From a virus, in the IMG/VR virus record IMGVR_UViG_3300044457_000011, positions 1-60,531 of that record: DNA of 60,531 nucleotides. The stretch is one strand, 5' to 3'. Under the pieces are notes generated by a model, which was not told where the DNA came from, did no database searches, and saw only the letters and a list, made by a program, of their open reading frames with translations. Of this stretch, positions 23,813 through 32,283 are shown one piece after another (position 1 is the first letter of the stretch; every line of letters starts with the position of its first letter). The position numbers and the translations under genes are program-made.

Positions 23813-24241
23813 CTAATCAGCCGGCTGGAGGGCCGCTCGGACTTCATCCAAGTCCACTGCCACGATCGCGCCGGCGGTGGCTAACACCCTGGCGGTAAGT
23901 GCGCGTTGTCCGCGGCAGATTTCGATGTGGTTCTCAGCCGTTAGGATTGCCACCGGCGCCGTGCCGCCACGCATCACCTCCTGCAGCCGCTTCCCAGTTG
24001 AAGGGACCGAGCCGCGGAGCGCTTGGCGCAGGCGTGGAGTGGTCACCGCCTTCCGGGCGAACAGGGCAATCATGCCCACGACGGCCGCTTGGTCGGAGGA
24101 ATACACGCGATCGTGGCCGACGATTTCCGGCCGGACCAGGTCGGTCTCTGCCCAATACTGCAGTTGCCGGCTCGTTACCCGAAACATGCGGCCGAGTTCA
24201 ACGGAGCCGAACTGGCTATCCTGCTTTTGTCCGCGTGGCAT
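23813..24241 (-). CDS. MerR-like transcription regulator
   Basis: 142 aa from ATG 24241; an in-frame start at 24259 would add six residues. Residues ~7-75 form a MerR-type HTH with wing (SVELGRMFRVTSRQLQYWAE, then a HDRVYSSDQAAVVGMIALF block). The C-terminal ~70 residues are not a typical coiled coil and may be a ligand or dimer domain. It is a candidate early regulator for the phage. It lies in the leftward early cluster. Confidence 0.7.
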   Translation of the reverse strand: MPRGQKQDSQFGSVELGRMFRVTSRQLQYWAETDLVRPEIVGHDRVYSSDQAAVVGMIALFARKAVTTPRLRQALRGSVPSTGKRLQEVMRGGTAPVAILTAENHIEICRGQRALTARVLATAGAIVAVDLDEVRAALQPAD

Positions 24242-24267
24242 CAACCCAATTTGCCACAAGCGCCCGG

Positions 24268-24516
24268 CTATTTGCCTGTGGAAAACTTACCTCGGCACCG
24301 ACCGAGGTGAACCTTGCCGTCGCTCGTATACGGAGCCATGGCGCCTGTTGCTGAGTGCCGGATCCAGTAGATCGTTTCGTTGCACGGTAAGGGACATCGG
24401 TCGACACGCCCTATTCGCCGGATCAAATCCTGGACGAAAATACGCCACCCTTCTGAACACGTCACGAGGGGAGGATGGGGATTTCCACAGTCTAGGCATT
24501 CGGGTTCTTTGGCCAT
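24268..24516 (-). CDS. small zinc-binding phage protein
   Basis: 82 aa. CLDCGNPHPPLVTC near the N-terminus and DRCPLPC...HLGRC near the end provide paired Cys/His ligands. The block IYWIRHSATGAMAPYTSDGK resembles phage zinc-ribbon proteins often found beside RusA genes. It overlaps the RusA gene by 25 bp, implying translational coupling. Exact function unknown. Confidence 0.65.
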   Translation of the reverse strand: MAKEPECLDCGNPHPPLVTCSEGWRIFVQDLIRRIGRVDRCPLPCNETIYWIRHSATGAMAPYTSDGKVHLGRCRGKFSTGK

Positions 24517-24938
24517 AGCAACGTGATTCGATGTTCGGGTGTTTGCCCTTGTCGAACCTCTCTCGCTTTCTCTACCAGCCAGGGACCATTGTTCACTCGC
24601 ACGGCGTCATCTCTGAGGACTTTTGCTTTGACGAGGGCATCGAGCAATGTTGTGATGACGCCGTCGCGATCTTGCGCGTCGGTCATATGAAGCGACCAGA
24701 TGATTGTTGGGTGCTCGACGGGGTGGTTGAGAGACCATTGCAACTCAAGAATCGAGACGACCGCCTTGATTTGAGCTTTGCAATTTGCCTTGTACACGAG
24801 CGGCGTTTTGCTCCCGGCGCTCGAAGGTCGCATCAAGTTCTTCTTACTCGGCGTGAGCAGCGGAACGGTCAACTCGCAGCAAAGCCAATCCTCGCCAGGC
24901 AGAACCGCCGTCCGGAGTTCCACCGGCCCGACGGTCAT
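24492..24938 (-). CDS. RusA-like Holliday junction resolvase
   Basis: 148 aa. The RusA signature is clear: Asp90/Asp92 (DRDGVITTLLDAL), Asp100 and Asp110-111 (KVLRDDAVRV) supply the metal-binding acidic cluster, and the N-terminal VPLLTPSKKNL matches the family's first strand. It resolves branched DNA during late replication or recombination before packaging. It is 20 bp downstream of the gene at 24959-25915 and part of the leftward early operon. Confidence 0.85.
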   Translation of the reverse strand: MTVGPVELRTAVLPGEDWLCCELTVPLLTPSKKNLMRPSSAGSKTPLVYKANCKAQIKAVVSILELQWSLNHPVEHPTIIWSLHMTDAQDRDGVITTLLDALVKAKVLRDDAVRVNNGPWLVEKAREVRQGQTPEHRITLLWPKNPNA

Positions 24939-24958
24939 GGGAATCTGTTTCTTGAGGA

Positions 24959-25915
24959 TCAGTGGACTTGCTCCCGGTTCTTCGGACCGCGGCGGCCGGC
25001 GCCACGTTTTGCGGGCGGTAGTCCGGAGGCGAGTTCCTCATCCCGTGGAGGAGGCGGCGGCATGACGGTGACCTTGGGCGCTCCGTTGGACACCGGCGAT
25101 CCGTCCGGTTCCTTCCGGAGTCCGGGCGCGTAGGTGAGCAGCCAGTCCATCAGCTTGGCCGAAGCCTGCAGCATCGGGACGCTGTACCCAGGCTCCTGAT
25201 CCTTGAGGATCGTGATCAGCAGGCTCCCGGCCGCTTCGATCGCCAGCATGCGCTCGGTCACCCACGAACTGCCGTTGGTGTCCACAATCATGGCCGCGGC
25301 CGGCGGCATACCGGGTCCGGTCCAGGTGAGCGACCAGCCGTAGTACCAGCGCCCTGTCTCCTGATTGTGGTGCAGCTGGACCGACGCGCGGAGCTCGCCC
25401 TTGCGTCCGACCTCGGAGTGGAAGTCGAGCGTCGCCAACTTGGCCGGTTCCGCCGGCGTTCCGTCGTTCCCGTCAAATAGACTCCCTTGGGCGTCGGTGA
25501 CGGTAATGTCGATTTCACTCTTCTTTATGAGGAGGAGTTGCCGCAGGACCTCGAGCACGCCATCGTCATCCGTTTTGGGCAGGTGGACGCGCATTGACAT
25601 CATGACGTCCTCTTTATCCTTCGTCACGCGAATGTGAGCGACCTTGGCGGCCTTGAAGCTCATGTTTCCCTGCCCGCTTCGGGTCAGGAAAGCGACCTCG
25701 GGTCCGGATAGCTCTCCGTCCGCGACAACGGTTCCAGAGAAGGGGTTGAGGTTGCCGTGGTCGTCAAACAGCCATCCAAGGCCGACGATGTCGGCCTTAT
25801 CGGCGTTGCAGATGGCCTCGGCCAGGAGTACGACCGTCACACCGTCATTGGTATTTGTGAGGTCGATCTTTTCCACCCGGCCGCTCTCTAGGGCCAGTGG
25901 CTTAAGGAGGTGCAT
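24959..25915 (-). CDS. hypothetical early protein
   Basis: 318 aa. It is a beta-rich soluble protein with an acidic middle (ITVTDAQGSLFDGNDGTPAE) and a Pro/Lys/Arg-rich disordered C-terminus (RGAGRRGPKNREQ). No catalytic motif is seen. The position between ParB and RusA genes and the basic tail suggest a DNA transaction role such as ssDNA binding or annealing, but this rests on context alone. Confidence 0.6.
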   Translation of the reverse strand: MHLLKPLALESGRVEKIDLTNTNDGVTVVLLAEAICNADKADIVGLGWLFDDHGNLNPFSGTVVADGELSGPEVAFLTRSGQGNMSFKAAKVAHIRVTKDKEDVMMSMRVHLPKTDDDGVLEVLRQLLLIKKSEIDITVTDAQGSLFDGNDGTPAEPAKLATLDFHSEVGRKGELRASVQLHHNQETGRWYYGWSLTWTGPGMPPAAAMIVDTNGSSWVTERMLAIEAAGSLLITILKDQEPGYSVPMLQASAKLMDWLLTYAPGLRKEPDGSPVSNGAPKVTVMPPPPPRDEELASGLPPAKRGAGRRGPKNREQVH

Positions 25916-25920
25916 GTTCG

Positions 25921-26364
25921 CTACCTTTCCGCCACGCTGGTGGCGATGTCATTGGCCACGTCATTGGCCATACGGCTGAGGGTATCGAGTTCACCGCCGG
26001 CGTGAATCGTGAGCAGAGACCGAATTAGGGAACCGAGTTCCTCATTCGAGAATTCGCGCAAGTCGCCGAGGTCCTCCCGTAAGAGATCCAGGAGCCGGGC
26101 GCGGAGAGCGGCCCTGGCTTCCGGGGGAAGTTGGGCGTCGACAATGGCGGCCAGGCCGGCGAGGAGTTGGTTTTCCGACCTGGCGACAATAAGGCAGCCG
26201 CGGGCGGCGCCGGCGGTGTGTACCGTATCGGCGTACCGCAGCACGTCGAGCAGCACCGGGTGCATCGATCGCCGGTCATCATGCAGTTTCCGCACGGCCG
26301 ATCGCAGTACGTCAATCAACACCGCAAGACGTGCAAACTCGTTAAACGAAACGTTGGTGATCAT
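25921..26364 (-). CDS. hypothetical helical early protein
   Basis: 147 aa with GAGG 5 nt before the ATG. It is almost entirely helical, Leu/Ala/Arg-rich (RARLLDLLREDLGDLREF), without cysteine clusters or membrane segments. It ends 6 bp before the next gene's start, so both are co-transcribed. Function unknown. Confidence 0.6.
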   Translation of the reverse strand: MITNVSFNEFARLAVLIDVLRSAVRKLHDDRRSMHPVLLDVLRYADTVHTAGAARGCLIVARSENQLLAGLAAIVDAQLPPEARAALRARLLDLLREDLGDLREFSNEELGSLIRSLLTIHAGGELDTLSRMANDVANDIATSVAER

Positions 26365-26379
26365 AGAGACCTCGAGTGA

Positions 26380-26399
26380 CTGATGCCGGTAAGCATCAG
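26380..26399. promoter_or_regulatory. small inverted repeat upstream of the leftward operon
   Basis: CTGATGC and GCATCAG form a perfect 7-bp pair around a 6-nt loop, 16 bp before the ATG at 26364. It could be an operator or mRNA leader stem. Confidence 0.4.
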
Positions 26400-26480
26400 G
26401 AAGTTGGCCCGGCGAACGGGTATTGACGCCGGATAAGTGCGACGGGAGCGAGTCCCGCCGCCACCTTCAACTTAACTAGT

Positions 26481-26493
26481 CCGACAGTGTCGG
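26481..26493. promoter_or_regulatory. 13-bp perfect palindrome
   Basis: CCGACAGTGTCGG lies in the gap between the ParB stop and the next leftward gene. Its layout resembles the second palindrome of the dispersed repeat (CCAGACTGTCTGG) but the half sites differ. Terminator or operator for the downstream leftward genes. Confidence 0.35.
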
Positions 26494-26545
26494 CGTTGTT
26501 TGCGCTTGGCCGAATTCTCAGACTCGGTCACGTTCGCTTCGTTCT

Positions 26546-28249
26546 TCATGCCCGCGTTCCGTTCGCCTTCGCTCTGGCTTTGGCCTTCTCCTTCTTCTTC
26601 GCCTTCGCTTTGGCCGCGGCCCGGCGCCGTTCGAATTCCGATTGCATCCGGGTGGCGATCGTTTCGGCGAGTTCGGCGCCATTGACGCCGTAGGAGGCGG
26701 CCAGCGCCTTCAAGTCATCCATCCGGCTCTCTCCGGTTTCGGCGACGGCATCGGCCATGGCGAGGGCGATCGTCATGCGGGCCAGGTCGCCAGCGGCCGG
26801 TGTGCCAGGCTGGGCGCCGATGTATTTGTCGAACAGTTCGCGGGCGACCCCGTTCCCTTTCACGGTGTCCAGGTCGACATACTCCAGATTGGCGCACGCC
26901 AGGGCTTCAGAGTTGCCGTGCGGCACCAGCGACCAGGCGATACACTGCAGCGCTCCATGCGGGAAGCATTCGGATCCGTTGGATACCTCTCGCAGGACCG
27001 CCCGGAGGATTTCGCGGCGTTGTTCCCAGGAGATCTTTGACGGTAACGCCCGGGCGCGATCGGCCCACAGATCGCCCGACTTGCCAGCCCGTTCCGGACT
27101 TTGCCAGAAGGTGCAATCGGCGCAGCGCTCACTCCTGTGGATGACGGCCCGGCAGATGCGCGTCGACTTCCCGACGGTGGAGTCGGCAAAGATGGCCGGT
27201 TCCGAATGTGGGCACTCTTTCGCTTTCGGGACTTCGGCGTAGTCATGGGAGCCGATCGTGTTTGCCGCCAGGTGTTGCGGGACGGACGAGGATGCGCTGA
27301 TCTGGACGAGCGGCGTGCCGGCCGCGTCGGCGATCGCGACGGCGGCCGCCAGGTGAGCGGCCTGTTTCGCCGCGAAGCAGTTTCTATCCAGGCACCGGTC
27401 CTTCTTACCGAGTTCGATGGCATCGAACAGGCCGGGCGAGGCGCCGGTCCGCTTGGGGCATTGGCTGCAGGCGCCGGCGGCCGGGAGGAGGTCCGGGTCC
27501 TTCAACTTCCACGGCGCCGTAGATAGCTGCAGCATGTACTCGCTTCGCACCACCTCGGCGAGTTGCGAAACGGTAATAAGCGACTTCTCTTCTTCCCCTT
27601 TCTGGCGGTTCCAGGAGGTTCGCTCGAGGTGATTCTCGGCCACGTCGTTTTGGATATCGGCCGGCAGGGAAGCCAGCAGTGTGGCGTGCCCGATGTTGAT
27701 CACGCCGGAATAAAACATCTCGTAAATCGGTGTATCCAGCTTCATGAACTCCAGGCGCTGGCGGACATAGTTATCGGTCCGGGCGGTTTTGAGGGCCAGC
27801 GTGTGGATGTCATACCCGTCGAACTTCAGCAGTTTCTCGTAGGTGTATGCCTCCTCGAGCGGGTGGACGTCTTCCCGGTGGGCATTCTCCATAAGCTGCA
27901 TTTCGATGACTTGGGCGTCGGTCAGGTCCACAAAGTGGGCCAGGATAGTCGGCAGACCGAGCCGATCGTGCGCCCGGAGGCGGCGGGATCCGACGACGCA
28001 TTCAAACTGGACCCCTTTCCGGGTCCGCACCTTGGGATTCCATTTCCGGATGACGATCGGGCTGATCACTCCCATGGCGCGGATGGATTCAACGAGTTCC
28101 TGGAGTTTGACTTCGTCATATCGTTTGCGCGGATTCGTGGGGGATTCCGCGATCAGTTTCAATTCGACCGCGCGGACCGATTGCATTTCAATGGGCGCGG
28201 ACGGAGGTGGCAGGTTAGGCGGGGGAGTACTAGTCTGCGGGTGTGCCAT
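26546..28249 (-). CDS. ParB/RepB/Spo0J-type protein with Cys-rich C-terminal half
   Basis: 567 aa, longer than chromosomal ParB (~300). The N-terminal domain has the nucleotide-binding patches GSRRLRAH (residues 87-94) and ENAHREDVHPLEEA (121-134), followed by an HTH region (~140-175). The second half holds CSQCPKRTG, CLDRNC and further cysteines as in plasmid ParB-like proteins, and ends in a Lys/Ala-rich helix. No ParA gene is present anywhere in the window. It may spread on a phage-encoded parS-like site for regulation, copy protection or prophage maintenance. It follows a small RHH-like gene by 17 bp. Confidence 0.85.
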   Translation of the reverse strand: MAHPQTSTPPPNLPPPSAPIEMQSVRAVELKLIAESPTNPRKRYDEVKLQELVESIRAMGVISPIVIRKWNPKVRTRKGVQFECVVGSRRLRAHDRLGLPTILAHFVDLTDAQVIEMQLMENAHREDVHPLEEAYTYEKLLKFDGYDIHTLALKTARTDNYVRQRLEFMKLDTPIYEMFYSGVINIGHATLLASLPADIQNDVAENHLERTSWNRQKGEEEKSLITVSQLAEVVRSEYMLQLSTAPWKLKDPDLLPAAGACSQCPKRTGASPGLFDAIELGKKDRCLDRNCFAAKQAAHLAAAVAIADAAGTPLVQISASSSVPQHLAANTIGSHDYAEVPKAKECPHSEPAIFADSTVGKSTRICRAVIHRSERCADCTFWQSPERAGKSGDLWADRARALPSKISWEQRREILRAVLREVSNGSECFPHGALQCIAWSLVPHGNSEALACANLEYVDLDTVKGNGVARELFDKYIGAQPGTPAAGDLARMTIALAMADAVAETGESRMDDLKALAASYGVNGAELAETIATRMQSEFERRRAAAKAKAKKKEKAKARAKANGTRA

Positions 28250-28266
28250 GGGGGTTGGTGTCTCCT

Positions 28267-28467
28267 TTACGAGCGGCGGTTGGTTGGTTTAACCGGAGCC
28301 TTGGCGCACTTGGCGGCGAGAATCCGATTCACGTATAGGTACAGGGGGAGGGCTTCTAATGCGGCGAGGCTTTTAAGCTGGCGCATCAAATCTTTTGGGA
28401 CCGGAATATTCAACCGGACCGCGTCGGGATCAGCCACGCCATTTGGATGTTGTGCGAGGTCGGTCAT
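28267..28467 (-). CDS. small ribbon-helix-helix-like protein
   Basis: 66 aa. LNIPVPKDLMRQLKSLAALE followed by LPLYLYVNRIL fits a short strand plus two helices, the RHH/CopG layout. It is first in the operon with the ParB-like gene and may regulate it. TACACT sits 8 nt before the ATG, without a Shine-Dalgarno. Confidence 0.6.
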   Translation of the reverse strand: MTDLAQHPNGVADPDAVRLNIPVPKDLMRQLKSLAALEALPLYLYVNRILAAKCAKAPVKPTNRRS

Positions 28468-28475
28468 TGGCTGGA

Positions 28476-28481
28476 AGTGTA
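28476..28481 (-). promoter_or_regulatory. -10 box of a leaderless-type promoter for the RHH-ParB operon
   Basis: TACACT on the minus strand, 8 nt before ATG 28467, in an AT-richer divergent gap. Confidence 0.45.
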
Positions 28482-28574
28482 ATAGGTTTGAAAGTAGTCT
28501 CGTTTCTTCACGGTGTTGAATTTAGACAAGATGTTTAAGTTATTGTCATTGCGTCGTTAAATTTCGGAGGCCAT

Positions 28575-28754
28575 ATGGACCAAGCACAGATTTCGGAATT
28601 AGAAAGGAAAGCGGCCATTAGCACGCTGGAATCCTTTGCTCGGTGGCTGGACGCACAGGCGGATCCGTGCGAAGCGCCCGACGAATTACGCCGGCGAATC
28701 GTGGCGTTGCAGAGCGTTGGCGCCAGCCATACGGCCGCTGGCACCACATGCTGA
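28575..28754 (+). CDS. small helical protein
   Basis: 59 aa, with a strong CGGAGG site before ATG 28575. It begins MDQAQISELERKAAISTLES and is helical and acidic with one C-terminal cysteine. It overlaps the next gene by 7 bp (ATGCTGA), indicating coupling to the winged-helix protein. The AT-rich DNA upstream (28510-28560) likely holds the rightward promoter. Function unknown. Confidence 0.65.
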   Translation: MDQAQISELERKAAISTLESFARWLDAQADPCEAPDELRRRIVALQSVGASHTAAGTTC

Positions 28755-29275
28755 ACGGACATTTAGTCGAACAAGTGGGCCGCGATCAGGAGACGATTTC
28801 ACTGATAAAGGAGCGGGCGCACCAGCCGGAATATCTGGCGGTTATGCGTCATATTCTTGCCGGGACGGTGGAGACATTCGAGGAAACGTTCCGAACTTTG
28901 AAGGAAGTTTCCGGCGACGATTTCTATCGCGATTGCATGGCATTCCAGGTCCAGGAGGCCGACCGGTCCGCGGCCGCCGGTCATGTCGAGCGGCGTCCCA
29001 ACGGGTTACTTCGGGCCGTTTGCCAGGAGGTCGATAGCTATGGCCTGGACCGGACTTTCACCACGCGGGACCTGGTTTGCGCGGTTGAGAAGCGCGGGTT
29101 CTCATTTGTCAGCCGGGTGCCGCGGCAGAGTGTGTATTTTGCCCTGCGTTCGCTCGAGAAGGCGGGGCGCGTCGAAATTGTCATCAGGGGCCACGGGCGT
29201 CTGATGAATATCTACCGGGCTATCGAAGGCCCGCAGTCCGTTCTCTATATGGAGGAGGTGTTACATGCCGGATGA
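28748..29275 (+). CDS. winged-helix-like regulator
   Basis: 175 aa from ATG 28748. Residues ~95-165 (TFTTRDLVCAVEKRGFSFVS, then RQSVYFALRSLEKAGRVEIV) form a wHTH with recognition helix and wing; the N-terminal part is helical. It is likely DNA-binding. It lies in a rightward operon with the ParB-methyltransferase and precedes the packaging genes, so a middle/late regulator role is plausible. Confidence 0.65.
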   Translation: MLNGHLVEQVGRDQETISLIKERAHQPEYLAVMRHILAGTVETFEETFRTLKEVSGDDFYRDCMAFQVQEADRSAAAGHVERRPNGLLRAVCQEVDSYGLDRTFTTRDLVCAVEKRGFSFVSRVPRQSVYFALRSLEKAGRVEIVIRGHGRLMNIYRAIEGPQSVLYMEEVLHAG

Positions 29276-29465
29276 AGAAGAAGACACCCGCCGGTTGACC
29301 GGCGGCGACGTCATTGATATGCGCCAGCTTACGGAGGCCCGCCGCCGCCGCGCTGGTGTAGATACGAGGAAAAAGGCCGGGGGCGAACTGAAACCGCAAC
29401 CCGAGCCGGGCGTTGTACAGAAGCCGGAAACGAAGAGCGCGGAAGAATCCGAGCCGCGGGAATAG
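29265..29465 (+). CDS. small charged protein
   Basis: 66 aa, GAGGAGG ribosome site, overlapping the preceding gene by 11 bp. The sequence is highly charged and low in hydrophobics (MPDEEEDTRRLTGGDVIDMR and a Pro/Glu/Lys-rich tail), so probably disordered. Function unknown. Confidence 0.6.
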   Translation: MPDEEEDTRRLTGGDVIDMRQLTEARRRRAGVDTRKKAGGELKPQPEPGVVQKPETKSAEESEPRE

Positions 29466-29480
29466 GGAATACTTACCTCC

Positions 29481-30785
29481 ATGGCAAAATCCCCCACGCC
29501 GGCGGCGCCGCCCGTTGCCGGCCGATATGAGTATTGGCCCATCGCCAAACTGAAGCGGTTCAAGGGAAACGCGAAGATTCACCCGGAGGCGCAGATTGAC
29601 GATCTGGTGCGCTCCATCCAGCGTTTCGGTTTCGTCATGCCGATCCTGGTGCGGGCCTCGGGGGAGATCATCGCCGGCCACGGCCGTCTCGAGGCGGCCG
29701 AGCGGCTAGAGATGGCCGAGGTGCCCGTCCTGGTGAACGAGGCGCTGACGCCGGACCAGGCCCGCGCCTATCGCATCGCCGACAACAAGCTGTCGGAGGG
29801 TGGGATTTGGGACCACGAGCTCTTGGCGCGGGAGTTGCAGCACTTGGAGCTCGCCTTCGCCGACGAAGGTTCCCTCTCGAGCGTTCTTGGTTTCGATCCG
29901 GAGGAGTTGGCGATCCTGTTGTCGACGGTGGTCCGGACCAAGGACGAGACCGATCCGAAGACGCCGAACGCGGCGCCGGAACCGCCCGTCACGCCCGTCT
30001 CGCGATTGGGGGACCTGTGGGTGTTAGGCCGACACCGGCTGTACGTCGGGGACTCGCTCCTGTCGTCCACCATTCCCACGCTCATGGGCACGCTGAAGGC
30101 CGACCTGGTGATTACCGACCCGCCCTACAACGTGGACTATCAGGGCTACACCGAGGAGGAGTTGACGATCGAAGGCGACAAGATGCCGTTGAAGGAGTTT
30201 AAGGAGTTCCTGTTGCGAACTTTTGAAGCGTACCGGCGGACCATGAAGCGGACGGCGTCGTTGTATGTGTTCCATCCCTCGAGCTTCCAGCGCGAATTCG
30301 AGAATGCGTTGGTCCGCAGCGGCTTCACTGTCCGGTGCCAGATCATCTGGGCGAAGAACACCTTTGCGTGGGGCCACGGCCGCTACAAGTTCCAGCACGA
30401 GCCGTGTTTCTACGCCTATCAGAGCGGCGAAAAGGACCGCTGGTACGGCGACAAGGCGCAGTCGACGCTCTGGGAGTTCCCCAAGCCTTCGGCCAACCGG
30501 TTGCACCCGACCGCCAAGCCGGTGGAGTTGATCGAGCACGCGATGTTGAACAGCAGCCGGCCCGATGACCTGGTGCTCGACCTGTTCGGCGGATCCGGAT
30601 CGACGCTGATCGCGGCCGAGCGCCAGAAGCGGGTGGCTCGGATCGCCGAGTTAGATCCAAAGTACGCCGACGGGATCGTCAAGCGCTGGCAGGAACTCTC
30701 AGGAAGGGAGGCATTGCTTACCGATGGCGCACAAACATTCGCAAACGTCGAAGCGGAACGACTCAACGCAGCAGCAAATGTCTGA
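29481..30785 (+). CDS. ParB-N domain fused to DNA methyltransferase
   Basis: 434 aa. Residues ~15-105 form a ParB N-terminal fold (IHPEAQIDDLVRSIQRFGF, GEIIAGHGRLEAAERL). Residues ~175-425 form an N4-cytosine/N6-adenine methyltransferase with DPPY at 213-216 before FGGSGST at 369-375, the beta-class order. This two-domain protein is common in phages. It modifies phage or host DNA, possibly against restriction or to mark DNA. No cognate restriction enzyme is seen. The end overlaps the next gene by 62 bp. Confidence 0.88.
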   Translation: MAKSPTPAAPPVAGRYEYWPIAKLKRFKGNAKIHPEAQIDDLVRSIQRFGFVMPILVRASGEIIAGHGRLEAAERLEMAEVPVLVNEALTPDQARAYRIADNKLSEGGIWDHELLARELQHLELAFADEGSLSSVLGFDPEELAILLSTVVRTKDETDPKTPNAAPEPPVTPVSRLGDLWVLGRHRLYVGDSLLSSTIPTLMGTLKADLVITDPPYNVDYQGYTEEELTIEGDKMPLKEFKEFLLRTFEAYRRTMKRTASLYVFHPSSFQREFENALVRSGFTVRCQIIWAKNTFAWGHGRYKFQHEPCFYAYQSGEKDRWYGDKAQSTLWEFPKPSANRLHPTAKPVELIEHAMLNSSRPDDLVLDLFGGSGSTLIAAERQKRVARIAELDPKYADGIVKRWQELSGREALLTDGAQTFANVEAERLNAAANV

Positions 30786-31266
30786 GTGGATTGCCGAACA
30801 AATGAATGATCCAGACTTTGCGGCCCGGCTTAGTGATATTGCTGCCCGCAGCCGTGCCAGCGAGATTCAACAAAGGAAGGACATGGAGAAGTTGCGGGCG
30901 TTATGTGCACAACTCGACGCGCGTGATGGCTTTTGCACAGCGGCCACTGCGGTCCGAGAATGGGCCGCGGAAATATTACTGGAGGAGTGTGCTGAACTCG
31001 ACAGCGCTTGTGGCGCCGGCACAGCGGCCGAGATAGGTGGCTTAGACGCCGAAGAATGGGTTCAGCACCTAAAGGCTGAGGATGCCGCTATTCGTGATCT
31101 GGTTCCCGGCACACCGGCCGCGATCGCAAAAGCGGCCGAGATTCGGCTAGGAACCTTAAAAATAGAGTTCCGCTATGCGGTTAAGGACTTCGAAGACGTT
31201 TACGGCGTCACAGCGGTGGAAGAGATCCTGCGTCATCACCAGCAAAGCAAACCGCCCACAGATTAA
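30724..31266 (+). CDS. hypothetical helical protein
   Basis: 180 aa, starting 62 bp before the methyltransferase stop; an internal ATG at 30778 would shorten it to 162 aa. It is acidic and helical (AAEILLEECAELDSACGAGT) without known motifs. It converges with the DUF5131 gene 25 bp downstream, with no obvious terminator between. Function unknown. Confidence 0.55.
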   Translation: MAHKHSQTSKRNDSTQQQMSEWIAEQMNDPDFAARLSDIAARSRASEIQQRKDMEKLRALCAQLDARDGFCTAATAVREWAAEILLEECAELDSACGAGTAAEIGGLDAEEWVQHLKAEDAAIRDLVPGTPAAIAKAAEIRLGTLKIEFRYAVKDFEDVYGVTAVEEILRHHQQSKPPTD

Positions 31267-31291
31267 CCGAATGTTCCACTTATCGCTACCT

Positions 31292-32251
31292 TTACGCGAG
31301 AACCTCCAACGCGGAGCGGTCGGCGTCCGCTCCCAGTTCGGGGATCGTAACGTCGCGCGGCGGGGTCAGTTCGCCCGGGAATTGGTGATACTCGAGTCGG
31401 CGGCCGTTCGGTTCCACCAGCCAGGGGCGGCGGCCGGGCAGCGCGGCCGAGTCCTGTTTGTAGAAGAAGGCGCACCCGGCAGCGGCGGCGCGATCGCGGA
31501 GTTCCCGCGCCCATTCCGGCTTCATTTTGCGGTACCCGCCGCCGCTCTCGCCGCCAACGATGATCTGGTGGATCCAGTTCAGGTTCAACGGCCCGAGGAG
31601 CAGATCGGCTTCGGCATCCGTCAGGCTCTCGAGCAGCGGTTCCATCGAAACGAACCGTACCAGCGCGGGCGAGTTTCGGAGGTACTCCATGCGCCACTTG
31701 GTGATCGGGTGGCCAACGCTGGTGCCGAGCCAGACGTTTTCCGGCCAGCCGTTTCGTGCCCACCGGCCGGTACTCCGCGAGGCGCGTTCGATGCGCTTGG
31801 TCAGGACCATGTAGATGTGCGGGGACCGGCGCATCTCGGCGAAGGCTTCGGCAATGTAGGCGTCAGGGACGAGGTCGTGGAAGAGGTCACCCATCGAGCA
31901 GACGAAGATGCGGTTGCGCTGCGATGGCGGCAGGTCCACCGGCTTAACGGGCAATTTGGCCCATTCGGCCATTCGGTCTGGGTGCAGGCGCACGTTCTCA
32001 CCGGCATGGTCCTCGAGCCACGGTTGGTTCGTGAATTTGTAGCGGTGCGAGATCGACTCGGCATAGCAGCGGATACATTCCGGGCTGGTGCCATGTTGGC
32101 GCCACTTGGTGAAAAGGCGATTCGTCCGGAGCGCCGCCGGCAGGGAGTCTTTGAGCAGGCTCCAGCCCTCCGGTGGGAGCGCGGCCGGTTTGCTGCAACC
32201 CGACACGATGTTCGAGGAATGGGTGGCCCAGGCGATTTTCGTCTTTTGCAT
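31292..32251 (-). CDS. DUF5131 / phage Gp37-Gp68 family protein
   Basis: 319 aa. Family landmarks are in order: KTKIAWATHSSN...SGCSK near the start, CIRCYAE (~residues 59-65), VCSMGDLFHD, a VLTKRIER block, VWLGTSVG, VSMEPLL, IVGGESG. The three cysteines resemble a radical-SAM-type cluster site, though activity is unproven for the family. It is inverted between the early and packaging genes and appears to have its own leaderless-type promoter (TATGAT, 9 nt upstream). DUF5131 genes are known on phages and near three-Cys-motif partner proteins. Confidence 0.8.
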   Translation of the reverse strand: MQKTKIAWATHSSNIVSGCSKPAALPPEGWSLLKDSLPAALRTNRLFTKWRQHGTSPECIRCYAESISHRYKFTNQPWLEDHAGENVRLHPDRMAEWAKLPVKPVDLPPSQRNRIFVCSMGDLFHDLVPDAYIAEAFAEMRRSPHIYMVLTKRIERASRSTGRWARNGWPENVWLGTSVGHPITKWRMEYLRNSPALVRFVSMEPLLESLTDAEADLLLGPLNLNWIHQIIVGGESGGGYRKMKPEWARELRDRAAAAGCAFFYKQDSAALPGRRPWLVEPNGRRLEYHQFPGELTPPRDVTIPELGADADRSALEVLA

Positions 32252-32260
32252 AGCTCCACG

Positions 32261-32266
32261 ATCATA
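32261..32266 (-). promoter_or_regulatory. -10 box before the DUF5131 gene
   Basis: TATGAT on the minus strand, 9 nt before ATG 32251. The 32-bp gap is shared with the divergent terminase small subunit start. Confidence 0.4.
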
Positions 32267-32283
32267 GCCGGGTGGCTCCTGTG

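Noticed and set aside
23539-23884. Overlapping Arg-rich open frames of about 100 codons on both strands
   Set aside because: Both lack ribosome sites, overlap each other and have a composition typical of out-of-frame GC-rich DNA.
26481-26493. CCGACAGTGTCGG as another copy of the dispersed repeat
   Set aside because: It shares the palindromic layout of the second half but not the half-site sequence and lacks the GGAC...GCCGCG part.
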